Shown: positions 11,936 through 22,772 of the stretch, piece by piece
How positions within the stretch are numbered: the stretch's first letter is position 1
How the letters are laid out: every line of letters begins with the position of its first letter
Source of the DNA: Tubulanus polymorphus
Taxonomy: Eukaryota; Nemertea; Palaeonemertea; Tubulaniformes; Tubulanidae
Length of the DNA: 64,000 nt
Direction: 5' to 3'
Assembly: GCF_964204645.1 (NCBI RefSeq)
Contig: NC_134031.1
Coordinates: 9,152,501-9,216,500, forward strand
Notes under the pieces: generated by a model
Told to the model about the DNA's origin: nothing
Database searches by the model: none
The model's input: only the letters and a program-made list of their open reading frames with translations
Translations under genes and position numbers: made by a program

Positions 11936-13058
11936 AAAACGTTACCATTATGAAACCTAAACAATGTTAACCATTCAGCGTCATTTTACAAACGACAACC
12001 GTAAATCGATGTGCAAAACGTCACAGGTTTATGTGTACACATACAAGCTATTTGGCAAAATATTATTGATAAAGACGTAGAATGGCTCCCTGTGATTATA
12101 TAATGACCTCTATTTGAACGTCGAAATGTTATATTGCATTGAATATCATGATAAGAGGTATTGTAATAGTAAAGGATGTATGATTATATCAGGAGCGGCA
12201 GGCATAAATAGAAATGATAAGTAAATCGGATTATTCGGTTAAATGGCGGATGTATACACGATTTGGAAGTCTGATATAAAAGTCAGACCCTGATATGGGA
12301 ATGCTAGTGGAATAACAAAGCTATCTACGATCTGAGTAGGGCCGGCGTGGATTTCATCGGCGGCTACAAGCGGTCTATATAAAAACGTGTAAACAAATAA
12401 TTTCAATATTCAAATGTTTTAGAAAATATGTTCGATATTAGGGGTATGCAGGTTTCATGAGATTAGCAATCTATAATAGCATAGCTGTCATATACGGCTC
12501 CGCGTCAACTGATGGCATGTGTATAAGGTGAAAATTCAATTCAATACTTTATTGATCCTTATTACATTCAAATTCCGGGATGAAATTCCCAAATTCAATA
12601 AAGTTACAAATTTTAGAATAAGAAAATACAAAATACAAGACACATGGGTAATTCATACAGAATAACATGAATAAGTTATTTAAATGACGATGTCTACTTC
12701 AACCCAGACTCAAGTCTAGGATATCGAGTGACAGCCAAACCGGGACCGGGCCGGCTGGCTACACGATATGCTCGAAGTCATGATGAAGCAGACATCAGAA
12801 GAGCTCTTTCTTCAACCATGGAGGCAATGAAGTTGCAGACCAGCTTAGAGCAAAAGTGAATCGAAGTCGGTCACAAGTTGACATTTTTTTTTTAATTAGA
12901 CCAGTCGAAGACTGTATCATCTACCCAATCGCCAAATCTCACAATTCCCCAAATTTCTTAAAACTTCGATTTCAAATTTGCAATTCCACATTAGCTTATC
13001 CCAGAAATTCTACATTTTTTCGCAGGCGTCAAATAATTTATTAAAGTTAATTTTCTTG
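11936..13058 (+). repeat. Dispersed repeat R2, copy 1, about 1.1 kb
   Basis: Starts AAAACGTTACCATTATG and ends AATTTTCTTG, matching 14844-15917 in the same orientation with many substitutions and small indels. GACGCC just before it and GGCGTC near its end form a short inverted pair. No coding capacity. It lies directly after the PolB remnant. Confidence 0.85.
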
Positions 13059-14289
13059 TATTTAATTGTTTAGGTTCTTCCGTTTCATTTTTCTCTTTTA
13101 AATAAAATTCTATATTATTCCACATTTCATCTCGCTCTCTTTGTTTCTTTGTGTTTGTTAATTCATCAAATGGAATTATAATATCGAGGTTTAAAAAAAT
13201 TACAATCTTATTTAAAAAGAATTCATAATTAATTGAATCTGTTATTTTATTATCCACATAATATCTTAATAATTTTTGTGAATGTTTCTTTTATACTTTC
13301 CATATCTTCTTCTGTTAATTTAGGTTTTTCATGATAATCGTTAAATAATAGATATAAATACATTATCTTTTTTTGTGTGTTACATGTTGACGGAATAATT
13401 GTTTTTATTATATCTTTCTTAGTTATTTCACCATATTTATTTTCTATCATTTTCATTTTTTCAAACCATTGATTCTGGTGTGTGATCTTCCATAGAAAAT
13501 ATTTTGAAAATCTCATTTAGATATTTTAATTTTGGTTCTATAAGAATATCTCTAGTTTTTTCATCACCCCATAAATTTTTTTGCCATCCACATTACAAAA
13601 TATCACAGAATCTTCTTGTCTTAAGTACTCATAAATACATTGTGGGATTTTTTTTCTATCATATCTTGGTAATAGATCTTCATTAAGTTCTTGGTATTTA
13701 CTTACGTTTTCTTAATGTTTTATTGTTCTATTATGTAGATTTAAATTACTTGTTTTAATAATCAATTTACAATATTTACAATAATATGTTTTTCTTACTA
13801 ATCCATTATATTGTTTTTCAAACTTTTCAAGTGTTTCTTTATTATCTGGTAACGTTTTCTCGTATTTCATTTTTTTCCAATATATTATTTTTTCTTTCAT
13901 TGAATTCTGTTTCAAATTATTAAAAATTTTATCTATACGTGCTTTACGAAATTTATGATTCTCCCAATCTTCTATATTCGAAAAGGCTCAAAGAAATGAT
14001 CTTTTATATTATTCTTATCATAGAATAAGAAAGGTCTTTTCCAAATAATTTCAAGTTCACTTTTAACAAAATTACTATTATTTTCGTTTCTATCAACATT
14101 AACCGTTGAGTCATTAATTTTACACTTTTCTGAATGTTTTTTAACATAATTTCTTGAGAATAATTTATTACAATTCGGGCAGTTTAGTTTAGAAGGTTTG
14201 TAATTTTTATCATGTTTTTTCATATGTCGAGCCATATTACTTTTTCTTTGAAGTTCACCACAAATTTCACATTCTTTCTTCCCATCCAT
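13059..14289 (-). pseudogene. C2H2-like zinc-finger Polinton gene, broken
   Basis: Starts at 14289 in a CTAAATAAATGG context. It shows CEICGELQRKSNMARHMKKH and CPNCNKLFSRNYVKKH at the N-terminus, and a third cluster CKYCKLIIKTSNLNLH near 13720-13770. Open pieces lie at 13972-14289, 13712-13915, 13250-13516 and up to 13059, joined by frameshifts or stops. It stands head-to-head with the penton-like gene, 70 bases apart. It may be the counterpart of the zinc-finger gene at 54102-55295, but beyond the fingers I see no clear match. Role unknown, perhaps nucleic-acid binding. Confidence 0.6.
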
Positions 14290-14358
14290 TTATTTAGGAA
14301 ACATTTTCTTAAAATTAATTGTTAATGGTTCGAGGTAATTTTTTGTGTGTCATAAATA

Positions 14359-16050
14359 ATGGTTGAATTAAAAGAATATAGAATATTTGTTGATTCAAGA
14401 AGACTTACAAATTATAAATCACATAATTTACTAGTACAATTAGATAGGGAATTTAAAAATTGTGTAGATTTATAATCAGTAAATATTAGTTTATGTAACT
14501 CATTTTACAATATATCGAATAAAACAATTGAACATAGAGCCTTTTTAATTTTTAATAAAAATAAAAATGAATGGTCCTATATATATTTAAAACCAGGGTT
14601 ATATAATTTAGATACATTATCACAAGAAATTAATAGAAAAGTCTGGCACAAATTAGGTAGTAATTCCGGGTTTAATATTAGATTTTTTTAAAGTGATAGT
14701 TCTGATAAAATAAAGATACGGTTGTCTAATAGTGAAAAACATAAATTTATGGTAAAAAAACCTATAGCTAAACTGTTAGGAATTCCTCCAGATAGATCTT
14801 TTACAAATATTGATGCTACACCAAACTTAATACCTTACACGCATAAAACGTTACCATTATGAAACCTAAACAATGTTAACCATTCAGCGTCATTTTATAA
14901 ACGACAGCCGTAAATCGATGTGCAAAACGTCAGAGGTCTATGTGTACACAAACAAGCTATCTGGAAAAATAGTATTGACATAGATGTAGAATGGCTTCCT
15001 GTGATTATATAATGCCTATATTTGAACGTCGAAATGTTATATTGCATTGAATATCATTAGAAGACGTATTGTAATAGTAAAGGATGTACGATTATATCAG
15101 AAGCGGCAGGCATAAATAGAAATGATAAGTAAATCGGATTATTCGGTTAAATGGCGGATGTATACACGATTTGGAGTCTGATATAAAAGTCAGACCCTGA
15201 CGGGGGCATGCCGGTGGAATGACGAAGCTATCTATGATGTGTGTAGGGCCGGCGTGAATTTCATCAGCGGCTACAAGCGGTCAATATGAAAATGTGTAAA
15301 CATATAATTTCAATATTCAAACGTTTTAGAAAATATGTTTGATATTAGGAGTATGCAGGTTTCGTGAGATGTGTATTAGGTGACGATTCAATTCAATTCT
15401 TTATTGATCCTTATTACATTGAAATTCCGGGATAAAATTCCCAAATTCAATAAATACAAATTTTAAAATAGATTAATACAACATACATGACACACGGGTT
15501 ATCCATACAGAACAACATAAGCATGTTATTTTAAATGACAATGTCTACTTCAACCCACCCAGATTCAAGACTCTAGGATATCGAGTGACAGCCAAACCCG
15601 GGGACCGGGCCGGCTGGCTAGGCCACACGATATGCTCGAAGTCATGATGAAGCAGACATCAGAAGAGCTCTTTCTTCAACCATGGAGGCAATGGAGGAAA
15701 TGAAGTTGCAGACCAGCTTAGAGGCATAAGTAAATGAAGTCGGTCGCAAGTTCGCGATCAATTATTGAGAATTTTCAATAAAAAAATTTAAACCACAACT
15801 AGAGTCGAAGACCTGTATCGTCTACCCAATCGCCAAATCTCATCATTCCCCAAATTTCTTAAAACTTCGATATCAAATTTGCAGGCGTCAAATAATTTTC
15901 TAAAATTAATTTTCTTGTTATATTTATTGCAATTTAATTGATCCTACAAAGACATTCGAAGCAACTAAAGATTTAACTTGTAATTCTAGTATATTAAATA
16001 TTTTACCATTGAAGAATGTTAAAGAATTTGGAATTCAAATAAATTATAAT
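14359..16050 (+). pseudogene. Penton-like (minor capsid) gene of Polinton B, interrupted
   Basis: Same family as 47493-48251: starts LKEYRIFVDSRRLTNYKSHN, with KPGLYNLDTLSQEIN and MVKKPIAKLLGI blocks. Stops occur near 14474 and 14690. Repeat R2 copy 2 (14844-15917) splits the gene between the codons for LIPYTH and YIYCNL. The 3' end (to about 16050) is then joined by deletion to the integrase tail. Polinton minor capsid proteins are single-jelly-roll penton homologues; the assignment rests on family position and the GLYNL-type motif, not on structure. Confidence 0.75.
14844..15917 (+). repeat. Dispersed repeat R2, copy 2
   Basis: Second copy of the repeat at 11936-13058, inserted in the penton-like gene. 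Contains the block TTTATTGATCCTTATTACAT and the CTCGAAGTCATGATGAAGC block in the same order as copy 1. Lacks about 35 bases present near the 3' end of copy 1. No gene. Confidence 0.85.
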
Positions 16051-16107
16051 TCAACGCCAGATAAATTCAATGAATGGATATTATCAAGTAAAATTAAAAA
16101 TATATAA
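16051..16107 (+). pseudogene. INT: Integrase C-terminal tail fused to penton remnant
   Basis: Codons for KFNEWILSSKIK match the last residues of the integrase at 56329-57441, where the same motif closes the chromodomain. All the rest of the integrase is missing. The order integrase tail then ATPase start, almost touching, is the same as in element C, so a deletion joined the penton gene to the integrase end. Confidence 0.85.
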
Positions 16108-16716
16108 ATGAATAAGGAATTATTTATATTTGAGCCTTATAATATGTTAATTTCTGGCGTAACAAATTGTGGAAAAACTTATTTTATATTAAATTTATTA
16201 GAAACTGTTTATAAAAACTATATTGATAATATAGTATTATTTTGTCCAACATATGGATTTAATCAAACTTATGATAGAAATATTACTAGAAATAATAAAT
16301 TTATTATATTAGATCCTAAAACAGTAAAAGAAAATTTAGATAATTGTATTAAAATAGCAATAGATATTTATAAAGGATCAAATACATTATTCATTATAGA
16401 TGATTGCGCAAATTTACAAGATTCAAAAGTGAGAGAAAGTGAGTTATGTTATCTGGCTTTCTCTGGGAGACATTTGGGGATAACAACATGGGTTTTAAAT
16501 CAAAAATATAATTCAATTGTTAAAGACTTTAGAGAAAACATTAGATTTCTAGTTTTATTCTACAATAAAGACAGAAAATCGATGAAAATTGCACTTGAGA
16601 AAAATGATATTATTCCACATGATTTACATAATGAATATATGGATAAATTGAAAAATATTAAAAGATCAAAATTACTATTTAGATTACAACACCCATTTAA
16701 ATATGAATTTATTTAA
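16108..16716 (+). CDS. ATP: Genome-packaging ATPase (FtsK/HerA, A32-like), intact
   Basis: 202 codons, uninterrupted. Walker A GVTNCGKT at residues 17-24; Walker B LFIIDD at residues 94-99; AFSGRHLGITTWVLNQKYNS follows, the usual sensor-like region of this family (SRHxxI). Polinton ATPases of this type pump DNA into capsids. Starts in ATATAAATGAAT, directly after the integrase tail. It is the only intact ATPase in the window; the copy at 55710-56336 is frameshifted. In an otherwise decayed element, the open frame may be chance or late loss of function. Confidence 0.93.
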   Translation: MNKELFIFEPYNMLISGVTNCGKTYFILNLLETVYKNYIDNIVLFCPTYGFNQTYDRNITRNNKFIILDPKTVKENLDNCIKIAIDIYKGSNTLFIIDDCANLQDSKVRESELCYLAFSGRHLGITTWVLNQKYNSIVKDFRENIRFLVLFYNKDRKSMKIALEKNDIIPHDLHNEYMDKLKNIKRSKLLFRLQHPFKYEFI

Positions 16717-17039
16717 ATTCAACAGGTTTGTTAATCTATTACATATTTAGTTACATTCTAGTTGAATTCTAGTTATTGGTATTTGAAACAAAAATCAAAT
16801 AAAATTCAACAATATTTTAACTAGCTTGTTAATCTAGTATATTTTTAGTTACATTCTAGTTGAATTCTAGTTATTGGTAGTTGGAACAAAAATCAACCAG
16901 ATTTAACAAGAAATAAATAAAAACAACAATATTTCAACTAGCTTGTTAATCTAGTTGAATTCTAGTTACATTCTAGTTAAATTCTAGTTGCAACATCACA
17001 ACTAATTTTTTTGTTATATAAATTGGAGGTGAAAAGAAA
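16717..17039 (+). repeat. CTAGTTGAATTCTAGTT repeat spacer upstream of the 200-aa gene
   Basis: Three imperfect repeats of roughly 90-120 bases, each with AACTAGCTTGTTAATCTAG or a variant, ACATTCTAGTTGAATTCTAG and often GGAACAAAAATCAA. The CTAG/GAATTC core is palindromic. Related CTAG-rich spacers precede the same gene at 3983-4335 and 58403-58705. Possible promoter or origin; inference only. Confidence 0.6.
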
Positions 17040-17612
17040 ATAAAATCTAAAAATGGTGATGTTCCAATTGAAAAAACTTTAGATGATTTAGGAATAACAG
17101 AAAACAAATTAATTCCAGATGATGGTGCTTTAAATAATGTTACAACAAATAATAATTATGAATATTATCTTTATTGTAAACATCAATTAGAAATATTAAT
17201 AGCATCTGGAAAATGTAAAAATTTTATTGGTAAAAATTTAACTTATAATGAATTAGATACAATGAAATCAGATGAAATTATTAGATTATTTAAGATTTAT
17301 GAAACCGCGAGAACAGCTAGAATTAATGACGCGATATCAGAAAATTTAGTAAAAGGTTATAGTAAATTATCTAATTATATGCTGCCAATTCAAGATGAAA
17401 ATAGATTATATGTTGATTTGAAAAATGATTATTTAGTTATGACCGAATTAAATAAATGGATTGGATATTTATCATTTCAATTAGGTGGATTTATAACATT
17501 ATTATCAACTGGAGTTATAACATTTTCAAATATTGAAAGTAAAAATATTTCTATAATAAATGAACAAGGTGGAAGAAGTAAAGAAAAAACCGAGATCACA
17601 GAAACAAATTGA
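17040..17612 (+). CDS. Conserved 200-aa Polinton protein (Polinton B copy)
   Basis: Open from about 17040 to the stop at 17610-17612. The expected ATG (TAAATGTCxAAGAAATC in other copies) reads AATAAAATC here, so the start seems lost; the first in-frame ATG is at 17262. Shared blocks with 57800-58402: EKTLDDLGI, NNYEYYLYCKHQLE, TARINDAIS, LKNDYLVMTELNKWIGY and the hydrophobic segment ending GVITFSNI (likely membrane span). Followed by an overlapping membrane-protein gene, as in the other elements. No family recognised. Confidence 0.75.
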   Translation: MKSKNGDVPIEKTLDDLGITENKLIPDDGALNNVTTNNNYEYYLYCKHQLEILIASGKCKNFIGKNLTYNELDTMKSDEIIRLFKIYETARTARINDAISENLVKGYSKLSNYMLPIQDENRLYVDLKNDYLVMTELNKWIGYLSFQLGGFITLLSTGVITFSNIESKNISIINEQGGRSKEKTEITETN

Positions 17613-17901
17613 ATGGTCTCGGCAATTAGGAATTAAATCACAAGAATATAAAAAAGCTGTAAAAGAAAAAATAAGTAATAAAAATGGTGAAAATATTGTT
17701 ATTTCTACTCCTTCTAATGATAGAATATTTAATAAATGTCTATATTTTACAGTTGGATTTGTAATTGTATTCATTTTGATTGGGTGTAATTGGTATAAGA
17801 AATCAAATAAAATTCATGATATTAATAATTCTGAAACAACTGCTATCAAAAATGAAAATACTTCTGAAATTCCAAAATTGATAATAAAAAAAATGGATTA
17901 A
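17560..17901 (+). CDS. Small single-span membrane protein (Polinton B copy)
   Basis: 113 codons: a basic N-terminus with KKPRSQKQIEWSRQLGIKS, a polar linker, a hydrophobic span (CLYFTVGFVIVFILIGCNWY, about residues 63-82) and a polar tail ending KKMD. Same layout as 57448-57807. It overlaps the end of the 200-aa gene in a different frame, a constant arrangement in three elements. Possibly a virion or membrane-associated factor; not shown by the sequence. Confidence 0.75.
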   Translation: MNKVEEVKKKPRSQKQIEWSRQLGIKSQEYKKAVKEKISNKNGENIVISTPSNDRIFNKCLYFTVGFVIVFILIGCNWYKKSNKIHDINNSETTAIKNENTSEIPKLIIKKMD

Positions 17902-17934
17902 TATTTTAGAAAAAAAGCAAAAAAAAGTAATTGA

Positions 17935-18905
17935 ATATCTCACTACTTTTGTCTATCTATGCGGAGCAATTAAATTGTCCAGATAAGTCATTTCGGATTC
18001 TAGATATTCATTATTTTTATTAATTTATTTTGTTTTTTTAATTTGAAGTTTTTACTTGAATATTGTATTACAGTCGTTTCTTATCATTAGTTTTTTCTTA
18101 AATTGAAAGATGGCAGCACTGGGTGTGATGCTAAAATGAATATTTGAATTTGAATTTGTTAATCAATTAACATGGTAATTGATTACTAATTTGATTAAAA
18201 ATTATATCATAATTAAGTTAAAAATCCATAATTCATTTATCAGTTTTCATTCCTATATTCTTTTCATTCGGAATAATTTATAATTTCAAATTTCACATAT
18301 TTCTTTAGTAAACACCAACAACATTTACTTAGGTGTTTTAGCTAAGTATATAAGGCAATTTATTCGACCACTGGAGTGCCGCCGGGCTTGGCTTGCAGGG
18401 GCATTTCGAAAATGCACCTTTGTCCACCCTCCGTGGTTCTCCTTCAGTTTCGACTTTCGATCCTCCTTTTGGGGGTAAGGGGTTGATAGGAAATTTATTA
18501 ATATAATGTGTTTCCTGTCAACCATTGAAGGAGAATTGGTGAGGTGTGGGTCACAGGGGTGTAAGTAGAAATGCTTGGGGATAGGTATCTCGTGGCGCCT
18601 CTCAATAACGGGATGCTTATCCCCTAAAAACTCTGCGAGTCAAGTCGGGTGGTTTTGCTAAAACTTACCGTAAAAACATTGAAATATTCCTTTTAATCAC
18701 GAGAGAGAGAATGTATCCTGTCATGTGTGTGTTGTATGTACTGCGTGCTTATTATATAACTGCTAGCTATCCAATATAACAACAACGTTGAATTGCAACA
18801 CCTGTTTGATCGATCAATATTCAAATGAAGTACTACTCTCTTATGATAACATGTAACAGATGTTTGGCTGGCATGATTATAGTTGTTCGTAAAACGACTA
18901 AGGTC
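17935..18905. repeat. HNH 3' remnant plus inserted repeat with flanking direct repeats
   Basis: 17935-18020 (minus strand) resembles the end of the HNH gene and its downstream spacer (GTCCAGATAAGTCATTTCGG). The block TAGATATTCATTATTTTTATT occurs at about 17999-18019 and again at about 18920-18940, so some 900 bases between are bracketed by a direct repeat of about 34 bases. Part of the insert (18705-18830) matches the repeat at 3325-3430 in reverse. No gene; the 66-aa ORF at 18325-18525 is not convincing. Confidence 0.5.
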
Positions 18906-18943
18906 ATTTTGGATCCTAGATATTCATTATTTTTATTTTTTAT

Positions 18944-19270
18944 TTAATCAACAATTTCTAAATCATGATGACCGTCTTTATTTTTTCCATGATAGATTAT
19001 TTTAAATCCTTCTAAATCTTTTAATTCCTCTGTACTCAATGAAACCCATTTATCGGGTAAAAATACTTTAAATTCTCGCGATGTACTAACATTACAGTAA
19101 CTTAAATTCGCTGATACTTTCTCTCCATATTTAGTTTTTATCTTTTCTAATTTCAATATTTTATGTTCAATTTCTTTTGTAACATCAATTAACTTTTTTA
19201 TTTCAAATTGTTTTTTTGCTGGTTTTATTCTGTTATTTATTGTTGCTAAGAATGCTTTCCTATCTCCCAT
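18944..19270 (-). CDS. 108-aa Polinton protein, homologue of the 117-aa gene
   Basis: Starts at 19270 in CTAATAAATGGGAG, right next to the right end of Polinton B. It shares with the 117-aa proteins (35796, 47122) the blocks TKYGEKV, FLPDKW-SLSTEEL and YHGKNKDGHHDLEI near the C-terminus. Small, mixed alpha/beta-looking, with no membrane span. An early DNA-binding role (for example an OB-fold single-strand binder) would fit the position, but I recognise no family; treat it as hypothetical. Confidence 0.75.
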   Translation of the reverse strand: MGDRKAFLATINNRIKPAKKQFEIKKLIDVTKEIEHKILKLEKIKTKYGEKVSANLSYCNVSTSREFKVFLPDKWVSLSTEELKDLEGFKIIYHGKNKDGHHDLEIVD

Positions 19271-19323
19271 TTATTAGGAAAACAAATTACTTGTGGTGAT
19301 GAGTGGTGTTTAGTACTCTAGTA

Positions 19324-19355
19324 CTCTGGTATGAAACCCACATCTTCCAATTACT
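19324..19355 (-). repeat. Right terminal inverted repeat of Polinton B
   Basis: CTCTGGTATGAAACCCACAT then CTTCCAATTACT, the complement of the left end at 5029-5060. Ends in ACT, consistent with an AGT...ACT Polinton terminus. Confidence 0.8.
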
Positions 19356-19359
19356 GTCC

Positions 19360-19445
19360 TGTCCTGTGGCAGGGTGGATAAGGTGTTTGACTCACAACTG
19401 AGAGATTGAGTGTTCGAATCCTAGTGATACCATGCATTCAGGCAG
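19360..19445 (+). repeat. tRNA-derived SINE-like sequence (A box and B box)
   Basis: TGGCAGGGTGG (19367-19377) fits a pol III A box and GTTCGAATCC (19412-19421) is a consensus B box, about 35 bases apart. The T stem and acceptor stem do not pair, so this is not a working tRNA gene. A SINE head is the best fit. It starts within 12 bases of the right end of Polinton B. Confidence 0.55.
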
Positions 19446-21439
19446 GACACATATCAGTACAGTGCCGGTGCGCAACAATCCTTTTATTAATGAAACAACA
19501 TGGTGGATGATTGAAATCATTTTCGGCTTAGATTTATCGCGAGTTTTAGGACTTTAATGAATTACACGAAACCATGATTTCTAAAATGAGTCAATTGATT
19601 ATTCTATTCGTAAATGAATTTACGTTGGCTACATTTCCTGAAGATTGGACAGAAATTGTAGGACTTTTCACACGGAATTTTACTTCCGCGTTCAGTTGAC
19701 GACTCGGATCGATGACAACGACAGCGGAGTTTATGTATTTTAAGGTGAGAATCCGTTTACCAGGGAATGTATTAAATGATTTCTTTGATAATATGAGTAT
19801 GGTAGCAAATGAGTACTCGGTGAAGCAATGATCATTGTTGGCTACTTACTTAATGCCTAGCTTTTTTGGGGGATGCGCCTAGAATAGATTTAGGCCCTAA
19901 ATATAGTGGGTAGAGCCAGTCAGTGGAATGCCTTAATAGCAGCTAGTTATGGCTGGTTTACACTGAATGTGCACGACAATTTATTTTGATTACTTTCTTT
20001 CCAGCTATTATTCGTGGAATGAACTGGTCACTACGGTCTTCAATTCCTTTGCGGATTCTTGCAGGAATATTAAACCACAGTGCGCAAATGCATGTTTCAA
20101 ATAAGGCTTTTTCGACATTGACAGCCAAAGACGTAACTTAACATTTTTTTGTAATGCAATATTTGGATTAGTAATCAGTCGTGCTAACGTAGGCCTACAT
20201 GCAGAATTGGATTCATTGTTATTATGGGATGATAATTCATGGGCGTCACGAGTCCTGTGACATACCCTTGATATGAAACTTGTTTCAATGTTAATCATAG
20301 ACTTGTTTTGGAGTAAACTGAATAGCCCTTAAAATACCAATGCCACGTGGCTTGGCGTCTATGCTCTACGAGACTGTGTAATAGATTTTCACAACAAAAT
20401 CATGATTTAAATTAGTCTCATAAGATATCTGTATTTTATTTCGCTCCTTAACTAAGTACTTCGTACATTTGATTGCTTAATTACAGATGGAAAGAGGTCA
20501 GATGGCATGAAAATCGACTGTGGCTGACTAATTGGCGCGAGTAACCAAAATGCTTCAATCATCAGGGGTAGACTAATTAGCCGAATATGAATGAAAACTT
20601 TACCTTGATGATCATTAGTTGATTATTGCTGTAATTATTTGCCTGGATATATCCTACATTTCAAAATCTGTCTAATAATGCCCCAGTACGACAGAGTTTA
20701 CACACTGAAACACGCTGGGCTGTGTAAGTGTAATTTGGATAAGTCCACAATATAACGACCGCCCTGCCCCGCTGCAACTGAAACGTCAACGAGTTAGACT
20801 GTATTGCTTTGATGACAAACTGACTCCTACGCAAGATGACCATCCAAATCAAATGTAAACTAAGAAAGAAAACAACAAAACTAGTTGCGTTGGTCGACAA
20901 AAATAAATCAATAGTTTATTACAATACTTCAATTTCAAAAAAAGGATAGGAAAAAGTGAACAATAAGTGTGTTTGCCATGCGTCTTTAAATATTTCCCAA
21001 GAATATTTCTTTTTCTGGCCACCACCTGCCTCGACGTCAGACTTTTTCGAGATGATTTCGCTGAAAGTACGAAACAAGACAAAATTTATGGATGGGAATC
21101 ATACATGCTACAAATCACTTTTACTGCGAACATTGGAATGAGCTTAAGCAATTTTCTAGGAGGAAAAATTGAGTCAAATGATGTTTCAAAATCTGAACGG
21201 GAAAAGTTTTACTGAATTTTATGGCTAATGGCAAGTACATATTTATACATTGAATTAATAAGGTAAATATCTGTATAAAAGGTTGTATAGCAACTTGAAT
21301 TGAAGGATTAATGCAATAGGTCTCTTAAAGACGAATGAGCCATACTTATTAGACTGGTCATGTGAATCAACATCAAATTTAGAACTATCATCCATTTTTA
21401 GTTTTCAATCAAAGACCAACCTATGAAATAAAGAACATA
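19446..21439. other. No gene recognised
   Basis: About 2 kb of mixed-composition DNA. ORFs here are short (60-96 codons), overlap on both strands and show no domain or codon bias. No terminal repeats seen. Confidence 0.5.
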
Positions 21440-21985
21440 TTTTTCTGAACCTGGAATAAATTAAAATAAATCTGAGGAATTCACCAAATTTCTGTATCGA
21501 ACCCCTAATATATAGCCTATAGATTGATACTTACATACGACAAATTGATAAAGAAGCTTCATTTGACAGTATACAAACTCGCAGACAAACTCCCAAAATG
21601 AATCATGTCCTATTCATGATAAACACATAGAATCAAACAAAATACAACTACAAAATTCACAATACAGATTTCGGTTTCGAATCCTTCAAATAGCTGTTTA
21701 CTTACATGAAACGAATTATCAAACTACTTCTGCCGACAGCATACCAACTCGCTGACAAACCCCCAAAGTGAACCGTGTCATGATAAACTTCTGGAATTAA
21801 ACGTAATAAAGAATGTACAAAATTTACAAAATGTCGGTTTCGAATCCCTCAAATAGCCTTACACTTACAAATGGTGGATTATCAAACAACTATGAACTCC
21901 CACAACGCCACATGTCTTTAATAATCTACAGTAAACCTGGAATTAAATGAAATAAATCTTAAAATTCCGATTTGAACCCAACGTA
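21440..21985 (+). repeat. Degenerate tandem repeat, period about 165 bp
   Basis: About three units, marked by TTACATACG (21533), TTACATGAA (21703) and TTACAAATGG (21864), each followed by ATYATCAAAC-type sequence, CTCCCA and later TTTCGAATCC with TCAAATAGC. The units contain a B-box-like GTTTCGAATCC. The units are well diverged, so this is an old array. Confidence 0.6.
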
Positions 21986-22680
21986 GGCCCTATCTTTACT
22001 TGTAGGCCTAAGATCTTGAAATAGGATAAATAATGTTATGATGAAAGAGGCATAATGGTTCGGAAAAAATTGAATTCAATATGGCTCTTGGCCCGGCAAG
22101 TTTGCTTTTGAAATATCCTTTTGATTAGGCTTAGTTACACATTTTAAAAGCAAATGACATTTTGCATCAAACTAAAGGCGGCTTTTTTGAGAAAAAGATT
22201 CTTTTGAGTCGTAAAATTTATAGCCTAGAACCAATTTCTTCGTCAAAGCGTGATGCACAATTTTGACTGGGTCTTTTTTCCACGTGGTAGTGTACAGCAA
22301 ATTTGAATAGGCCTAAATAATAGAATTATCTTAGGTTTCACGATAAAGATGCAGCATTAACTTAGATTAATGCTTATCTTTTACAATTAGGCTTATATTT
22401 CAAAGGAAAACGCCCAAAGTTGGTCGAACAGGGGTTAGGCATTGATGGTAGAGGGGCTGTGTGTGTGCTGAAACTGAGATAAAAATGCACGGGAACGAGT
22501 TTGTCGAGTGGAGCTTATTATTCCATCAGGGATAGTGCACTATGGTCGTGTTATATATCAAAATGTTCCTTGTTAGTTCCGCTGCATCGCTAAAAACAAA
22601 TTGAGATAGGTTTCCCCGTATTTTTTTACATATTACATCACTTACAACAACAGCGCTTACAACGATAAACGTCCGTCGCC
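21986..22680. other. No gene recognised
   Basis: Moderately AT-rich, with no open frame of note, no clear repeat and no RNA gene. Confidence 0.5.
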
Positions 22681-22764
22681 GAAAAATTCGGGTCTGACTA
22701 TTTCAGATGGCTGGGAGTCACCTTCATTTCGGTCAACGAATTATACATTTAGACTTCACCTACG
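22681..22764 (+). repeat. Inverted repeat arm, partner at 24471-24555
   Basis: 84 bases with TTTCAGATGGCTGGGAGTCA and AACGAATTATACATTTAGAC, nearly identical to the complement of 24471-24555. The two arms bracket about 1.7 kb that holds the candidate exon and the (TA)n tract. Confidence 0.85.
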
Positions 22765-22772
22765 TACCTAAA

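Larger units (their letters stand above)
5029..19355 (+). mobile_element. Polinton/Maverick B, about 14.3 kb, decayed
   Basis: Both ends carry inverted copies of AGTAATTGG-AAATGTGGG (5029) and its complement ending CCAATTACT (19355). Polinton ends typically begin AG and end CT. Inside, on +: PolB with intein, penton-like gene, integrase tail, ATPase, 200-aa protein, membrane protein. On -: a zinc-finger gene and a 108-aa gene next to the right end. The left flank is gene DNA of Polinton A (GATATAAATGAAT). The right flank (GTCCTG) does not repeat the left 6 bases, so no target-site duplication survives. Most of the late gene block is missing. Confidence 0.85.

Noticed and set aside
19360-19435. 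tRNA gene
   Set aside because: A and B boxes are good, but the T stem and acceptor stem do not pair. Kept only as a SINE-like sequence.
20008-20298. 96-aa minus-strand ORF
   Set aside because: No domain, no splice-linked neighbours, ordinary length for random open frames.
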